Source of the DNA: Bordetella genomosp. 13
GTDB taxonomy: Bacteria > Pseudomonadota > Gammaproteobacteria > Burkholderiales > Burkholderiaceae_B
NCBI RefSeq assembly: GCF_002119665.1
Contig: NZ_CP021111.1
Span: forward strand, 1,984,001-2,048,000
DNA length: 64,000 nt
Direction: 5' to 3'
The position numbers and the translations under genes were made by a program. This document shows positions 1 through 8,673 of the stretch, piece by piece (position 1 is the stretch's first letter; each line of letters opens with the position of its first letter). The notes beneath the pieces were generated by a model. It was not told the origin of the DNA. It searched no databases and saw only the letters and a program-made list of their open reading frames with translations.

Positions 1-55
1 GCGGCCGGCGCGCGGGCGCAGTCCACGCGCCGCGCGCTTCATTGCCTTGGTCGGG

Positions 56-823
56 TCACTGGATGGCCACGCTCATGCCGCCATCGGCCATGACCACCGA
101 GCCCACCACGTAGCTGGCGCGATCCGATGCCAGGAAGGAGATCACTTCCGCGATCTCCTCGGGCTGCGCCGCGCGGCCTATGGGCGATCCGCGGCCGTGC
201 TCGGCCAGGAACTCCGGTCCGTCGGAACGGATGTGGTTGACGATGTTGGTCACCGTGTCGCCCGACCCGACCGCATTGACGCGGATGCCATGCGGAATGG
301 CTTCCAGGGCCAGCGAGCGGGTCAGCTGCGCCAGCGCGCCCTTCGAGGCCGCATACGACGAAATGCCGGGAAACGCCTGGAAGCAGGCATACGAGCCCAC
401 ATTGACGATGGTGCCGGAACCCGCGCCCATCATGTGGCGCATGACCTCGCGCGAGAACAGGAACGGGCCCGTCGCGTTGACGGCCATCACGCGGTTCCAG
501 TCGTCCAGGCTCGTCTCGACCAGCGGCTTGACGGTGATGATGCCGGCATTGTTGACCAGAATGTCCAGCCGCCCGAACTGGTCGAGGGCCGTCTTCACGG
601 CCAGCGCGGCGCTGTCCTCGCGCGCGACGTCGGCCACCAGGGGCACGATGCCGTCGCGAGCCAGCGCATGCACGTCGTCGCCCAGGCTGACGGCCACTAC
701 CCGCGCGCCCTGGCGATGCAGCAGTTCCGTGGTCGCCCGGCCTATGCCGCTGGCCGCGCCCGTCACGATGGCAACGCGGCCGGACAAGGGCGCATCTTGC
801 ACAAAGGTCTGATGTTCGGTCAT
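56..823 (-). CDS. SDR family oxidoreductase
   Basis: Classical short-chain dehydrogenase/reductase of about 255 residues, cytoplasmic and NAD(P)-dependent. The cofactor motif TGAASGIG lies at residues 21-28, NNAG at about 91-94, and the catalytic Ser144, Tyr157 and Lys161 (YAASK) are all present. I start at the ATG at 823 because AGGAG stands seven bases upstream; an upstream in-frame ATG at 895 lacks such a site and would add a basic, non-conserved leader. The substrate is unknown. It is followed on the same strand by only about 55 bases of window, and the next gene upstream is another SDR 181 bases away, so it may be transcribed alone. Confidence 0.9.
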   Translation of the reverse strand: MTEHQTFVQDAPLSGRVAIVTGAASGIGRATTELLHRQGARVVAVSLGDDVHALARDGIVPLVADVAREDSAALAVKTALDQFGRLDILVNNAGIITVKPLVETSLDDWNRVMAVNATGPFLFSREVMRHMMGAGSGTIVNVGSYACFQAFPGISSYAASKGALAQLTRSLALEAIPHGIRVNAVGSGDTVTNIVNHIRSDGPEFLAEHGRGSPIGRAAQPEEIAEVISFLASDRASYVVGSVVMADGGMSVAIQ

Positions 824-1004
824 GGAGTGCTCCTTAGTCGGGTCATGAGTTCGATCATGGCGGCCGACGCGTACAAGCCTGCGTCGACCCGGCATCCATA
901 CTAAGCATGCTGTCCGCGGCGGGCCAGATGCATTCCTATGACGACATTGCCTATTCCTATCCCGCCATGACAGCCTATGGCGTTGAGTCGGCCCGGCGCG
1001 GCGC

Positions 1005-1964
1005 TCAAACCGGTGCGGCGGTATGTGCGGCCAGGTCGGCCGGTCCGATTGCCGGGAACACGGCGCCGGTCAGCCGCTCCGACTCGGTCCACAGCCTGGC
1101 CGCCACCTCGATGTCCAGCGCCTGCGGCGGCGCCTTGGCGACGGCGGGATAGCCTCGCGTTTCGGCGAGCCTGTGCGGGCCGTAGTAGCCGCCGGCTTTT
1201 GCCTGCGGCGAGGTGGCGGCGTACAGCGTGGGCAATGCGCCTTGCCACGCTGGCTGAAACAGGAACCACAGGTACCGGCGGACCACGCCCGCGGCGCTCG
1301 ACGCGCCGGCGCCATTGGGCAGCAAGTCTGTGCGCGCGACGCCCGGATGGGCGGCGATGCTCTGGATGCCCCAACCCGCCGCAGCGCTGCGGCGCTGCAG
1401 TTCGAAGGCGAACATCAGGCACGCAAGCTTCGACTGGGCATACGCCGCCATGGGCCTGTAGTCGTGCTGCGACTGCAGGTCGTCGAAACGGATCTCGCCG
1501 TCCCGGGCCGCGACGCTGGAAAGATTGATGACGCGCGGGGCATGCGCCTTGCGCAGCAAGGGCAGCAGCTGCGCCGTCAGCGCGAAGTGGCCCAGATAGT
1601 TCGTGCCGAACTGCAGCTCGAATCCGTCGGCAGTCGTCTGTCGCTTTGGCGGCGTCATCACGGCCGCGTTGTTGATCAGCAGGTCCAGGCACGCCAGCGA
1701 TTCCCACAGCCTCTCGCCGAATGCGTCGATGGATTCGAGGCTGGCAAGGTCGAGCAATTCGAAGCTGACGGCCGCGCCAGGCGCCTGCCGGCGAATCCTG
1801 TCGACGGCGGCCGCGCCCTTGTAAGGGTTGCGGCCCGCGATGATCACGGTTGCGCCCGCGCGGGCCAGCGCCATTGCGTCCTCGAAACCAAGTCCGCCGG
1901 TCCCGGTGACGACCGCGGTGCGGCCGCGTTGAGCAGGAATGTCGGAAGCTGTCCAGTTGGCCAT
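1005..1964 (-). CDS. SDR family oxidoreductase, retinol-dehydrogenase-like
   Basis: A 319-residue short-chain dehydrogenase of the longer WW-domain/retinol-dehydrogenase-like subgroup. The glycine motif is TGTGGLG (20-26), where TGANSGLG is more usual; NNAA stands at 98-101, and Ser150, Tyr175 and Lys179 form the active site. The segment after the active site is longer than in classical SDRs, as is usual for this subgroup. The gene is divergent from a TetR regulator whose paired palindromic operator lies about 50-80 bases upstream of this start, so TetR control is likely. The substrate is unknown. Confidence 0.88.
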   Translation of the reverse strand: MANWTASDIPAQRGRTAVVTGTGGLGFEDAMALARAGATVIIAGRNPYKGAAAVDRIRRQAPGAAVSFELLDLASLESIDAFGERLWESLACLDLLINNAAVMTPPKRQTTADGFELQFGTNYLGHFALTAQLLPLLRKAHAPRVINLSSVAARDGEIRFDDLQSQHDYRPMAAYAQSKLACLMFAFELQRRSAAAGWGIQSIAAHPGVARTDLLPNGAGASSAAGVVRRYLWFLFQPAWQGALPTLYAATSPQAKAGGYYGPHRLAETRGYPAVAKAPPQALDIEVAARLWTESERLTGAVFPAIGPADLAAHTAAPV

Positions 1965-2012
1965 GGCCCGTGCCTTACAATGCGTGGAAGAATTTGAAGT
2001 GCATATGAATCA

Positions 2013-2044
2013 GCACTGAGTGCAAACTTTAATGCACTCGGTGC
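2013..2044. promoter_or_regulatory. paired palindromes, probable TetR operator
   Basis: GCACTGAGTGC (2013-2023, perfect palindrome around one base) and GCACTCGGTGC (2034-2044, one imperfect pair) are near-identical. Their centres are 21 bases apart, two helical turns, so both would lie on one face of the DNA. They sit in the gap between the SDR and TetR genes, the place where TetR-family repressors usually bind. Confidence 0.7.
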
Positions 2045-2065
2045 AAGTATGCAACAGACCACCCG

Positions 2066-2677
2066 ATGCCGGAATCCCCCTCTACCGCCACCGCCACGTC
2101 CGAAGAAGGCCTGCGCGACCGCAAGCGCCGCGAAACACGTCAGCGCATCGCCGAAACCGGACTCCGCCTGTTTCTGGCGGACGGCTACGATGGCACCACG
2201 CTGGACGCGATCGCCAGCGTAGCGGGCATCTCTCGCCGCACCTTCTTCTCGTACTTCAAATCCAAGGACGACATTCTCATCTACTGGCAGTACGCGGGCT
2301 GGGCCAGCATGCAGGCCGACCTGCTGAAGATGTCGCCAGACCTGTCGCCCCTCGATGCGGTGCTGGACGTCATGGTCAAGCACATCTCGCGCTACACCAC
2401 CGAGGAGATGACCGCCATCGACAAGCTGATGCGCTCCAGCGCATCGCTGGCGGCGCGCAAGCAGGCCTTCTATGCCGAACAGGAGCGCATGCTGTTCGAT
2501 ACGCTGTGCGAGGTCTGGCGCCAGCCCGAGCGCCGCCCCGCGCTCCGGATGGTGGCCATGGTGTCCATCGGGACGATGAGGGTGGCCATGCAGGCATGGA
2601 GCGAACAGGCCGGCGCGCGCAAGCCGGCGGGCCGATTCCTTCGCGATGCCTTCGAACGGTTGAAATCGGAACTCTGA
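2066..2677 (+). CDS. TetR family transcriptional regulator
   Basis: A 203-residue TetR-type repressor. The N-terminal helix-turn-helix spans about residues 44-65, ending in the typical RRTFFSYFKSKDDIL stretch; the C-terminal ligand-binding domain is not assignable to a known ligand class. It is divergent from the SDR gene at 1005-1964. Two palindromes lie 22-53 bases upstream of its ATG, which suggests autoregulation plus control of the SDR. No strong ribosome site precedes the ATG at 2066, so initiation may be weak. It converges with a second TetR gene downstream. Confidence 0.9.
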   Translation: MPESPSTATATSEEGLRDRKRRETRQRIAETGLRLFLADGYDGTTLDAIASVAGISRRTFFSYFKSKDDILIYWQYAGWASMQADLLKMSPDLSPLDAVLDVMVKHISRYTTEEMTAIDKLMRSSASLAARKQAFYAEQERMLFDTLCEVWRQPERRPALRMVAMVSIGTMRVAMQAWSEQAGARKPAGRFLRDAFERLKSEL

Positions 2678-2701
2678 CTCAGGGCGTGGTCCCGCGCCCG
2701 G

Positions 2702-3325
2702 TCATTGCCCCGGCGCCTGCAGGCCGCCCTGTATCAGCGAGGCGTACGTACGCACCACGTCGCTCCTGCGGGCCTTGCCGCGCACCAGCGCCGCCGACAG
2801 CGCCTCCCCGGCGCCCACCAGGGCGATGCAGCGCCGCTTCAGTTCGGCGGGCGGCAATTCGACGTGCGGGCGCAGCACCGACACGAACATCTGCACGCAG
2901 TTGTCCAGCAATTCCTGGAACACCGCGGCCTTTTCCTCGTTCCCCGCCAGGGCCGCGCCCACCGCATGGAACTCGTCCGTCATGTCGGCCGCGCAATCGA
3001 CGTACGCCGCCGCCAGGACGTGGGCGGCGCCCTCCAGGCTGTGCTCCCGCGCCGCCATCGCTTCCTGGAACACTTTCACGCGCTCCATGTCGATGGACCG
3101 ATACAGCTCGATCAAGAGGGCCGACCGGGTGCCGAAGTGGTCATACGCCACCGGCTTGGACACCCCCGCGCGCATGGCCAGATGGCCCAGCGTGAGCCTG
3201 TCCGCGCCCTCTTCCCGGATGATCAGCAGCGCGGTGTCCAGCAGCTGGCGCCGCCTTTCCGCCTTGGAAAGCCTGCCTGGCGCTGCTGTTTTCTGCGCCG
3301 CCGATCCTTTCATATCGCCCTTCAT
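2702..3325 (-). CDS. TetR family transcriptional regulator
   Basis: A TetR-type regulator of 207 residues (203 if the second ATG, at 3313, is used; AAGGG stands just before that ATG, so the shorter form is quite possible). The helix-turn-helix covers about residues 44-65 and contains SKPVAYDHFGTRSALL. It is divergent from the epoxide hydrolase-ankyrin pair, and two strong CCTACC-type palindromes occupy the gap. By family precedent it represses that pair and itself until it binds an inducer; the inducer is unknown. Confidence 0.9.
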   Translation of the reverse strand: MKGDMKGSAAQKTAAPGRLSKAERRRQLLDTALLIIREEGADRLTLGHLAMRAGVSKPVAYDHFGTRSALLIELYRSIDMERVKVFQEAMAAREHSLEGAAHVLAAAYVDCAADMTDEFHAVGAALAGNEEKAAVFQELLDNCVQMFVSVLRPHVELPPAELKRRCIALVGAGEALSAALVRGKARRSDVVRTYASLIQGGLQAPGQ

Positions 3326-3342
3326 TTTGTCACCGTTGCCTA

Positions 3343-3380
3343 CCTACCAACGGTAGTAAATCATACCTACCAATGGTAGG
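3343..3380. promoter_or_regulatory. paired palindromes, probable TetR operator
   Basis: CCTACCAACGGTAGT (3343-3357) and CCTACCAATGGTAGG (3366-3380) share the half-sites CCTACC and GGTAG around a three-base centre, and TACCTACC precedes the centre in both. Centres are 23 bases apart. The sites lie between the TetR gene (2702-3325) and the epoxide hydrolase (3416), and are the clearest operator pair in the first 10 kb. Confidence 0.78.
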
Positions 3381-3415
3381 CTGGTTGCACGTCCTTAGGC
3401 AAAGGAGGCGTGGCA

Positions 3416-4438
3416 ATGGCGACAGTCACCGCTACCCGTGCGGCCGGTTCCAGGCTGGCGGGCATCCGGTCCTCGCAGGTCCAGGTCAATGGCGCTGCGT
3501 TCCGTGTGCTCGAGCAGGGCCAGGGCCCCGCCGTGCTGTTCTGTCATGGCTTTCCGGATACGGCCGAAACGTGGCGCAGCCAGATGCATGCAGTGGCCGC
3601 GGCGGGATACCGAGCGGTGGCGCTGGACATGCGCGGCTACGGGGGCAGCCACGCGCCAGCAGAGGCGGATCTCTACAGCGCTCCGCATATCGCCGGCGAT
3701 CTGGTCGGCCTGCTGGACGCATTGACCATCCCGTCGGCCGTCATCGTCGGCCACGACTGGGGCGCCGAACACGGCTGGCGCGCCATGCTGATGAGGCCGG
3801 ACCGGTTCCGCGCAATGGTCAGTCTCAGCATTCCCTATGCGCCGCGTGGCGAACTGAGCCACTGGGAACAGCTGCGCGAGCAGGGCCTGGGCGAACGCTA
3901 CTACGCCTTCGACATGATGAAGCCGGACGCGGAACGTCGTTTCGAGCCGGCCGGGCAGACCATACCCGGCATCCTGTATTGGCTGTCCGCCAGCGCACCG
4001 GCCGGCGCGCGATGGAACCCCGTCGACCCGGCGCTGCACATGCTGCGTCCCGCTCCGGTTGCCGTGCCCGGCTGGGCCGATCCCGGCTACGTAGCCCACA
4101 ACATCAAAGCATTCGAGGCGAGCGGCTTTCGCGGCGGGCTCAACTACTATCGTGCCGCGCAGGCCACCTTCGACCTGATGCCGGCGTTCAAGAATATGGT
4201 CATCCGGCAGCCCTGTCTGTACATCTACGGGGCCGCAGACGGGCTTGCCGACGTCTTTCATCCCACGCCTCCCGCGCTGGCCGAACTGCGGCGCGCGGCG
4301 CCGGGTCTGGTCGACTGCATCAGGCTGGAGAACGTCGGCCATTGGATCCAGCACGAGGCCGCCGATCGGGTGAATGCGGAATTGGTCGCCTTCCTGGATG
4401 CGATCGGCCCGCCCAGCGAAGGAGGCGGCCGTGGCTGA
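3416..4438 (+). CDS. epoxide hydrolase-like alpha/beta hydrolase
   Basis: A 340-residue alpha/beta hydrolase of the soluble epoxide hydrolase class, which opens epoxides to diols. It shows the HGFP oxyanion motif (44-47), the nucleophile Asp114 in VGHDWGA, and the base His309 in NVGHW. An Asp rather than Ser nucleophile fits epoxide hydrolases or haloacid-type dehalogenases; HGFP and the lid favour the first. I start at the ATG at 3416, seven bases after AGGAGG; the GTG at 3410 is too close to that site. The stop overlaps the GTG of the ankyrin gene, so the two are translationally coupled and probably under the divergent TetR. The substrate is unknown. Confidence 0.88.
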   Translation: MATVTATRAAGSRLAGIRSSQVQVNGAAFRVLEQGQGPAVLFCHGFPDTAETWRSQMHAVAAAGYRAVALDMRGYGGSHAPAEADLYSAPHIAGDLVGLLDALTIPSAVIVGHDWGAEHGWRAMLMRPDRFRAMVSLSIPYAPRGELSHWEQLREQGLGERYYAFDMMKPDAERRFEPAGQTIPGILYWLSASAPAGARWNPVDPALHMLRPAPVAVPGWADPGYVAHNIKAFEASGFRGGLNYYRAAQATFDLMPAFKNMVIRQPCLYIYGAADGLADVFHPTPPALAELRRAAPGLVDCIRLENVGHWIQHEAADRVNAELVAFLDAIGPPSEGGGRG

Positions 4439-5504
4439 GTCCGCGCCCCTGACCGACTCCGCCGACTCACGTGACGACATGGCGCTGCAAGCGGCGGTGC
4501 GCGCAGGCGATCTCGCGCAGGCGTACGCATCGCTGCGCGCCGGCGCAGATCCCGATCGCCGCGATCCCGAAGGCCTCACGCCGCTGATGGTCGCCTCGGG
4601 CCGGGGCCAGCCGCAGATGGCAGAGCTGCTGTTGACGGCGAAAGCCGATGTGCTGGCCGTGGAGCCGCGCATGGGCGCGACGGCGCTGCACAAGGCCGCG
4701 CTGTCCGGCAGTACCGACGTCATCGTCCTGCTGCTTGACCACGGCGCGTTCATCGACCAGCAGTCGCCCATCGTCGGCAACACTGCGCTGATGGATGCCG
4801 TGGAGCACAGGCACGCCGCGGCGGTACGGCTGCTGCTGCGACGCGGCGCCAAGACCACCCTGAGAAACCACTACTGCATGACGGCGCTGGACCTGGCGCG
4901 CCGCGATGGCCTGACAGACATCTCGGCGCTCATCCAGCATGCGGACAGTGCGCTCGCCGATGCACGGCAGGCCTGTGCGCTGCTGGACGCCGCCAAGGCG
5001 GGCGATGCCGCGCAGGTCGAACGCCTGATCGCGTCGGGATGCGATCTGGATGACCGCGCACCGATGGTGGGCGACGTCGACGATGATTACACGGCGCTCG
5101 GCATCGCCGCGCGTGAGGGCCATGCCGACGTGCTCACGCTGTTGCTTGCAGCGGGCGCCGATCCGCGGCGCGTGAACGGACTGATGCGGGCCACGCCCGG
5201 CCACGAAGCCGCCTATGCGGGACATGCCGATGCGCTGCGCAGCTTGACGGCGCATGCGGCGCAGGCCGGCCCGGCGACATTGGAGATCGATGCGCAAGGC
5301 GCCTACAACGGCTACACCGCCCTGCACGACGCCGTCTGGCGCGGCCATCTGGAGGCGGCGCGGGCTCTGGTGCAGGCCGGCGCACGCCTGGACCTGAAGT
5401 CCCACGCCGGCCTGACGCCCCGGCAGCTGGCGCTGCGGCTGGGCTACGACGATATCGCGCAACTGCTCGGGAAAGCCGAGGGCGCGCAACTCGGAAACGC
5501 ATGA
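4431..5504 (+). CDS. ankyrin repeat protein
   Basis: A 357-residue protein made almost wholly of ankyrin repeats, about 33 residues each, with recurring TPLMVASGRGQ, TALHKAALSGS, TALMDAVEH, TALDLARRDG, TALGIAAREGH and TALHDAVWRGH units. It has no signal peptide and no second domain, so it is probably a cytoplasmic protein-binding scaffold. I start at GTG 4431, with GAAGGAGG five bases upstream; this overlaps the end of the epoxide hydrolase gene by eight bases. The coupling suggests the two products act together, for example as enzyme and binding partner, but that is inference. Confidence 0.85.
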   Translation: MAESAPLTDSADSRDDMALQAAVRAGDLAQAYASLRAGADPDRRDPEGLTPLMVASGRGQPQMAELLLTAKADVLAVEPRMGATALHKAALSGSTDVIVLLLDHGAFIDQQSPIVGNTALMDAVEHRHAAAVRLLLRRGAKTTLRNHYCMTALDLARRDGLTDISALIQHADSALADARQACALLDAAKAGDAAQVERLIASGCDLDDRAPMVGDVDDDYTALGIAAREGHADVLTLLLAAGADPRRVNGLMRATPGHEAAYAGHADALRSLTAHAAQAGPATLEIDAQGAYNGYTALHDAVWRGHLEAARALVQAGARLDLKSHAGLTPRQLALRLGYDDIAQLLGKAEGAQLGNA

Positions 5505-5538
5505 GCGGCACCATCAAGCCGCATCAGGCGGGTAACGC

Positions 5539-6450
5539 TCAACCCGCCTGCCGCCCCTTGCTGCGCAACGGCTCGAACTGCTCCGCCAGCCATTGCGTGA
5601 ACACGCGCACGCGCGCCGACAGCTGCCTGTTCTGCGGATACAGCACCGACACCGGCATGGGCGGCGGCGGATGGTCGGGCAATAGCTCCCGCAGCAGGCC
5701 ATTGTCCAGTTCACGCTCGATGCGATAGCGCGGCACCTGCACGATGCCCAGGCCCGACAAGGCCGCGCCAGTGTACAGGTCGGCGCCGTTCACCACGATA
5801 CTGGCCTTCAGCCGCCGCTCCACGACGTCCTCGCCCACGCGAAAGTCCAGCGGCACCGGGCGCCCCGTGGCGCTGGACACATAGTCCACCGCATAGTGGT
5901 TCTCGAGGTCTTCCAGGCTGTGCGGCACGCCATGCCGCTCCACGTATCGCGGACTGGCCACCGTCACCTGTTCGAGTGACGCGACCTGCCTGCCTATCAG
6001 CGTAGAGTCCTGCAGGGCGCCGGCGCGCAGCACGCAATCCACGCCCTCTCGCACCAGGTCGACCAGCCTGTCGTCCTCGCCCACGTGCAGGACGATATCG
6101 GGATAGGCGTCCAGAAAGCCGCCCAGGTTCGGCACCACGAAATACCTGGCCAGGGTGCCCTGCAGGTTCACCCGCAGCAGCCCCTTCGGCGGCGCGTTGC
6201 GAAAGGCGCTCTCGGTTTCCTCCAGGTCGGCCAGCAGCCGCACGCAGCGGCGGTAATAGTCCTCGCCTTCATGCGTCAGCCGCACCTGGCGCGTGGTGCG
6301 CTCGAGCAGCCGAGCGCCGATGCGCGCCTCCAGGCGCTTGATCAGGTTGGTCACCGTCGCGCGCGGAATCTGGAGATCGTCGGCCGCCAGCGTGAAGCTG
6401 CGGCGATCCGCGACGCGCACGAAAACCTGCATTTCCTGGAAGCGGTCCAT
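5539..6450 (-). CDS. LysR family transcriptional regulator
   Basis: A 303-residue LysR-type regulator. The winged helix-turn-helix (about residues 15-55) reads SFTLAADDLQIPRATVTNLI, and the rest is the periplasmic-binding-protein-like effector domain. It belongs by sequence style to the large group that starts MDRFQEMQVFVRVAD and usually controls a divergent gene. Here the divergent gene is the SDR at 6638, followed by a DUF1097 membrane protein. It converges with the ankyrin gene 34 bases away. Confidence 0.92.
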   Translation of the reverse strand: MDRFQEMQVFVRVADRRSFTLAADDLQIPRATVTNLIKRLEARIGARLLERTTRQVRLTHEGEDYYRRCVRLLADLEETESAFRNAPPKGLLRVNLQGTLARYFVVPNLGGFLDAYPDIVLHVGEDDRLVDLVREGVDCVLRAGALQDSTLIGRQVASLEQVTVASPRYVERHGVPHSLEDLENHYAVDYVSSATGRPVPLDFRVGEDVVERRLKASIVVNGADLYTGAALSGLGIVQVPRYRIERELDNGLLRELLPDHPPPPMPVSVLYPQNRQLSARVRVFTQWLAEQFEPLRSKGRQAG

Positions 6451-6538
6451 GACGGAAGTCGTTGGCTTGGTGGTGGGCGCACGAGGCTCGGAGCGGCCAC
6501 AGGAGCGGGATGCAGCCAGGCCGGCGCGAGCGGTTTAT

Positions 6539-6564
6539 TGAAGCAAATGAAATTATGAACTTCA
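6539..6564. promoter_or_regulatory. possible LysR-type binding site
   Basis: TGAAG (6539-6543) and CTTCA (6560-6564) form an inverted repeat in an AT-rich patch midway between the divergent LysR and SDR genes. The layout suits a LysR activator site, but the arms are only five bases long and could be chance. Confidence 0.3.
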
Positions 6565-6637
6565 AGAAGCGCTGATTATCTGCGAAACGGAACAGTCCAC
6601 AATGGTTTCCATGAACTCTTCAACAAGGACCCCAGCT

Positions 6638-7372
6638 ATGACTCTCTCCAAGATCGCTCTCGTCACCGGCGCCTCGCGCGGCATCGGCGCCGCCATCGCC
6701 CGCCGCCTGTCGCAGGACGGCTTCGCCGTCGCCATCAACTATGCCAGCAACGCCAAGGAGGCCGATGCCCTGGCGGACGAACTGACGCGCGGCGGCGCCC
6801 GCGCCATCGCAGTCAAGGCCGATGTCTCCAGGCCCGACCAGGTGAAGGCCATGTTCGGGGCCGTGGAAGATCAGCTGGGCAAGATCGACGTGCTGGTCAA
6901 CAACGCCGGCATCCTGAAGACCCAGCCGTTGGCGCAGACCAGCGACGAGCTGTATGCCCAGACCTTCGGCATCAATACCCAGGGCGTATTCAATACCCTG
7001 CGCGAGGCCGCCACGCGCGTCAACGATGGCGGCCGCATCATCAACCTGTCGAGCACCACGCTGGCGCTGAACCTGCCCGGCTACGCCATCTACAACGGCA
7101 CCAAGGCGGCGGTCGAGGCCTTCACCCGCGTGTTCGCCAAGGAACTGCGCGGCCGGCGCATCACCGTGAACGCCGTGGCCCCCGGTCCGGTGGCCACCGA
7201 CCTGTTCTTCAGCGGCAAGACCGAAGAGCAGATCCAGAACTTCGCCAAGATGCCGCCGCTGGAGCGGCTGGGCGAACCCGAGGACATCGCCGGCGCCGTG
7301 GCCTTCCTGGCCGGCAAGGACGGCGGCTGGGTCAACGGCCAGGTGCTGCGCGCCAATGGCGGCCTGGCCTGA
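6638..7372 (+). CDS. SDR family oxidoreductase
   Basis: A 244-residue classical SDR resembling 3-oxoacyl-ACP reductases. It shows TGASRGIG (10-17), NNAG (88-91), Ser139, and the YNGTK active site (Tyr152, Lys156). I start at the ATG at 6638, eight bases after AAGGA; an earlier in-frame ATG at 6602 gives a non-conserved leader. It is followed 25 bases later by a DUF1097 gene and is divergent from a LysR gene, so a LysR-activated two-gene operon is likely. The real substrate cannot be told from the sequence. Confidence 0.9.
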   Translation: MTLSKIALVTGASRGIGAAIARRLSQDGFAVAINYASNAKEADALADELTRGGARAIAVKADVSRPDQVKAMFGAVEDQLGKIDVLVNNAGILKTQPLAQTSDELYAQTFGINTQGVFNTLREAATRVNDGGRIINLSSTTLALNLPGYAIYNGTKAAVEAFTRVFAKELRGRRITVNAVAPGPVATDLFFSGKTEEQIQNFAKMPPLERLGEPEDIAGAVAFLAGKDGGWVNGQVLRANGGLA

Positions 7373-7397
7373 CGCGCCTCCACTATCGGAGAACACC

Positions 7398-7886
7398 ATG
7401 AGCCACTCCCCCACTCCCTCCGGCGGCTACGTGATCATCACGGTGGTAGCCGCCGCCACGGCGGCGCTGGCCGCGGCCAGCGCCCTGGCGGTCGGCCTGC
7501 CGGTCTGGGCCATGTTCATCGGATGGATCGCCTTCTACACGCGCGGGCTTACCACCCGCTCGGCCCTGGAGAACCTGGGCTGCGTATGGCTGGGGCTGGC
7601 GATCGGCGCGCTGGCCGCGACGGCCGCCGGCATGCTGGCCCCGCAACTGGGCATGGCCGTCGCCCTGCCCGTGGTCGTGTTCGTGGTCGCGCTGATCGTG
7701 GTGGCGCTGCGCGGTCTGCCGGCGTTCAACAATCTGCTGGGCTACTTCCTGGGGTTGGTGGCATGGTTCGCCGCGCACCTGGAGCCCGCGCTGGACCATG
7801 TCGCGCAACTGGCCGGCGCCAGCGCCATGGGGTCCCTCGCGGGATGGGTCTCGCACTACGCGCCGCGCCGGCTGCTGCAGGCCTGA
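7398..7886 (+). CDS. DUF1097 family inner membrane protein
   Basis: A 162-residue hydrophobic protein with about four to five membrane segments (residues roughly 12-34, 52-74, 80-100 and 110-150). The arrangement and the segments GWIAFYTRG and NNLLGYFLGLVAWF match the DUF1097 family, whose function is unknown; E. coli YcdZ is a member. It starts at the ATG at 7398 with GGAGA upstream. It lies 25 bases after the SDR and probably shares its transcript. No transport substrate is proposed. Confidence 0.78.
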   Translation: MSHSPTPSGGYVIITVVAAATAALAAASALAVGLPVWAMFIGWIAFYTRGLTTRSALENLGCVWLGLAIGALAATAAGMLAPQLGMAVALPVVVFVVALIVVALRGLPAFNNLLGYFLGLVAWFAAHLEPALDHVAQLAGASAMGSLAGWVSHYAPRRLLQA

Positions 7887-7936
7887 ACGGCCTGCTGCCC
7901 GCGCGATGCATGGACGGCGGGCGGCCTGCTGCACGC

Positions 7937-8668
7937 CTAGTGCGCTTCAGGCCCCCCGCCCAGTCGCTTCATCAACGCCATCGCGTTGGGCACGGCCTCT
8001 CCCTGTGCCGTGTTGTCGAAGATGCACCAAACCGTCCTGCCCTGCTCGTTCGCCAGCCGCATCTGCACTGCGACGGCTTCAATGAATGCCTCGTCATACG
8101 CCGAGTAGTACATCCGGGGCGCGCCATGCAGGCGGATATAAAGCAGCTTCGACTGGCACCAACGCTCGATGCCCGGAACCGGCGACGGGTGTGCCAACAC
8201 GTACGCGATGCCATGCTGGTCCAGCAAGTCGGCCCCCGCCTCCGTGAACCAGCTTTCATGCCGGGGCTCGCAAACAATGGGGCCCCGCGTGAACCTGCGC
8301 AGCAACGAGAAAAAGCGAGCGCCCTCGCCCGCATCGAACGCGAGACTGGGCGGCAGCTGCACCAGCACACAGCCCAGCTTGCTACCCAGGGGCGCCACTT
8401 CTTCGAAGAAGCTGCGCATCGGTGGTTCGCACTCTTTCAGGCGCCGTTCGTGCGTGATGGCGCGCGGCATCTTCACGCTGAAGCGGAAAGCGGCCGGCAC
8501 GCTGTCGGCCCAGCGCGCATACGTCTTGGGTTGGTGCGGCCGATAGAAAGACGAGTTGATTTCCACGCAAGGGAACACCTGGCCGTAGCGCTCGAGGTGC
8601 GTGCCCGGCGCAGGAAACACGCTCGCGACCTTAGCCGAGATCGACCAGCCCGCGGTCCCCACCAGCAT
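7937..8668 (-). CDS. DUF72 domain protein
   Basis: A 243-residue DUF72 (YecE-like) protein. These fold as TIM-like barrels and have no established reaction. Typical signatures are VGTAGWS at the N terminus, FPCVEINSSFYRPHQPKT, RFSVKMPRAITHE and the C-terminal CIFDNTAQGEAVPNA. I start at the ATG at 8668, which gives the canonical N terminus, rather than the longer frame back to 9034 that runs through the preceding gene. It begins five bases after the stop of the lipoprotein gene, so the two form an operon. Confidence 0.88.
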   Translation of the reverse strand: MLVGTAGWSISAKVASVFPAPGTHLERYGQVFPCVEINSSFYRPHQPKTYARWADSVPAAFRFSVKMPRAITHERRLKECEPPMRSFFEEVAPLGSKLGCVLVQLPPSLAFDAGEGARFFSLLRRFTRGPIVCEPRHESWFTEAGADLLDQHGIAYVLAHPSPVPGIERWCQSKLLYIRLHGAPRMYYSAYDEAFIEAVAVQMRLANEQGRTVWCIFDNTAQGEAVPNAMALMKRLGGGPEAH

Positions 8669-8673
8669 GTCCC

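Noticed and set aside
1..55. Start of another gene at the window edge
   Set aside because: Too short and without a recognisable coding pattern; only the end of the SDR transcript is seen.
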